Shown here in pieces: positions 4,931-5,362 of a DNA stretch of 5,362 bases. The stretch covers positions 1-5,362 of the forward strand of contig JAESTB010000372.1 of NCBI GenBank assembly GCA_016763815.1. The letters are read 5' to 3'. The notes under the pieces were generated by a model, which saw only the letters and a list, made by a program, of their open reading frames with translations, had not been told where the DNA came from and ran no database searches. The translations under genes were made by a program, and so were the position numbers. The first letter of the stretch is position 1. Each line of letters starts with the position of its first letter. This DNA comes from Arenicella sp. (GTDB taxonomy: Bacteria; Pseudomonadota; Gammaproteobacteria; Arenicellales; Arenicellaceae).

Positions 4931-5362
4931 TTAGCGGTCTAAGGTGATGGTGCCACTCATTGTTTCCAAATTTACTGTGCTGTCGCCATCACCAAGTTTG
5001 AATCGCATTGATCCTGAGAATGAGAAACTTTGTTTGGCCTTATGATCTGAAAGCAAGTTTGTTACGTCGCCACCAGGGCCAGTTTCAATTTCGAATGAGG
5101 CGTTAATGGGCGCCGAGCCGAGCTCAATTTCTATATCACCGCTTACCGTGTCGGCATCGAGCCGAGCTCTCTCGCTGAGGTTAACTTTGAGGCTAATGTC
5201 GCCTGAGACCGACTCTAAATTAATTCGGTTAGAGGTGCCGATGTGCACGCGAATATTGCCTGATATAGTTTGTGCTTCAAATTGTTCGGCATCTCCATCG
5301 GCTCGAATGTTACCGCTGACCGATGATAGATTGAGACGACCAGAAGATCCTGAAACGGTGAC
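4931..5362 (-). CDS. DUF4097-like beta-strand-repeat protein, 5'-truncated
   Basis: The frame is open to the right edge of the window, giving 143 C-terminal residues ending at the TAA at 4931-4933. The GTG at 5248 is internal to the frame and not a credible start. The visible part is a series of short repeats, each closing with V/I/M-S-G-x-I: V-S-G-N-I (15-19), I-S-G-N-I (33-37), V-S-G-D-I (52-56 and 73-77) and M-S-G-T-I (135-139), spaced about 18-21 residues except the last. A glycine-rich G-P-G-G-D segment lies at 95-99. This is the pattern of DUF4097/DUF4098-type proteins, predicted to fold as stacked beta strands and usually exported or membrane-linked in bacteria; function unknown. The N-terminus, and so any signal peptide, is outside the window. 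It converges on the HxlR regulator with a 48-bp gap, so the two are separate transcription units. Confidence 0.8.
   Translation of the reverse strand, partial: VTVSGSSGRLNLSSVSGNIRADGDAEQFEAQTISGNIRVHIGTSNRINLESVSGDISLKVNLSERARLDADTVSGDIEIELGSAPINASFEIETGPGGDVTNLLSDHKAKQSFSFSGSMRFKLGDGDSTVNLETMSGTITLDR

Overview
The window looks like chromosomal DNA of moderate GC from a Gram-negative bacterium, most likely a proteobacterium. The signs are compact genes, Sec signal peptides and protein families common in heterotrophic gammaproteobacteria. The taxonomic call is inference; no rRNA or other marker gene is present. I see no tRNA, rRNA, insertion sequence, CRISPR array or phage gene.

Layout. Bases 1-441 hold no gene I can name. 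An open frame runs in from the left edge to a stop at 179-181, and a weak 49-codon ORF lies at 231-380. At 442-840 (+) is a small secreted protein resembling DUF2147. Converging on it is a minus-strand pair: a carotenoid oxygenase/lignostilbene-dioxygenase family protein (2188-3705), followed 83 bp downstream by an SCP2-type thiolase (869-2104). Divergent from the oxygenase across a 244-bp intergenic region is an unusual 310-residue regulator (3950-4882, +) made of two complete HxlR-type winged-helix domains. Each domain is followed by the same H-x2-C-x9-C-x2-C motif. A DUF4097-like beta-strand-repeat protein (minus strand, 5' part outside the window) converges on it from the right edge.

How the genes may work together. 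The oxygenase has all four iron-binding histidines and should split a C=C bond with O2 to give carbonyl products. The thiolase should cleave or transfer acyl groups on CoA thioesters. They share a strand, no terminator separates them, and both leaders carry a related box (TGAAACTGAyTTTT). This suggests a small catabolic cassette controlled by the divergent regulator. The 244-bp region contains a good sigma70-like promoter for the oxygenase and several palindromes that could be operators, including one with 10-bp arms. The most noteworthy item is the tandem HxlR protein with its candidate operators. The substrate and effector cannot be read from the sequence.
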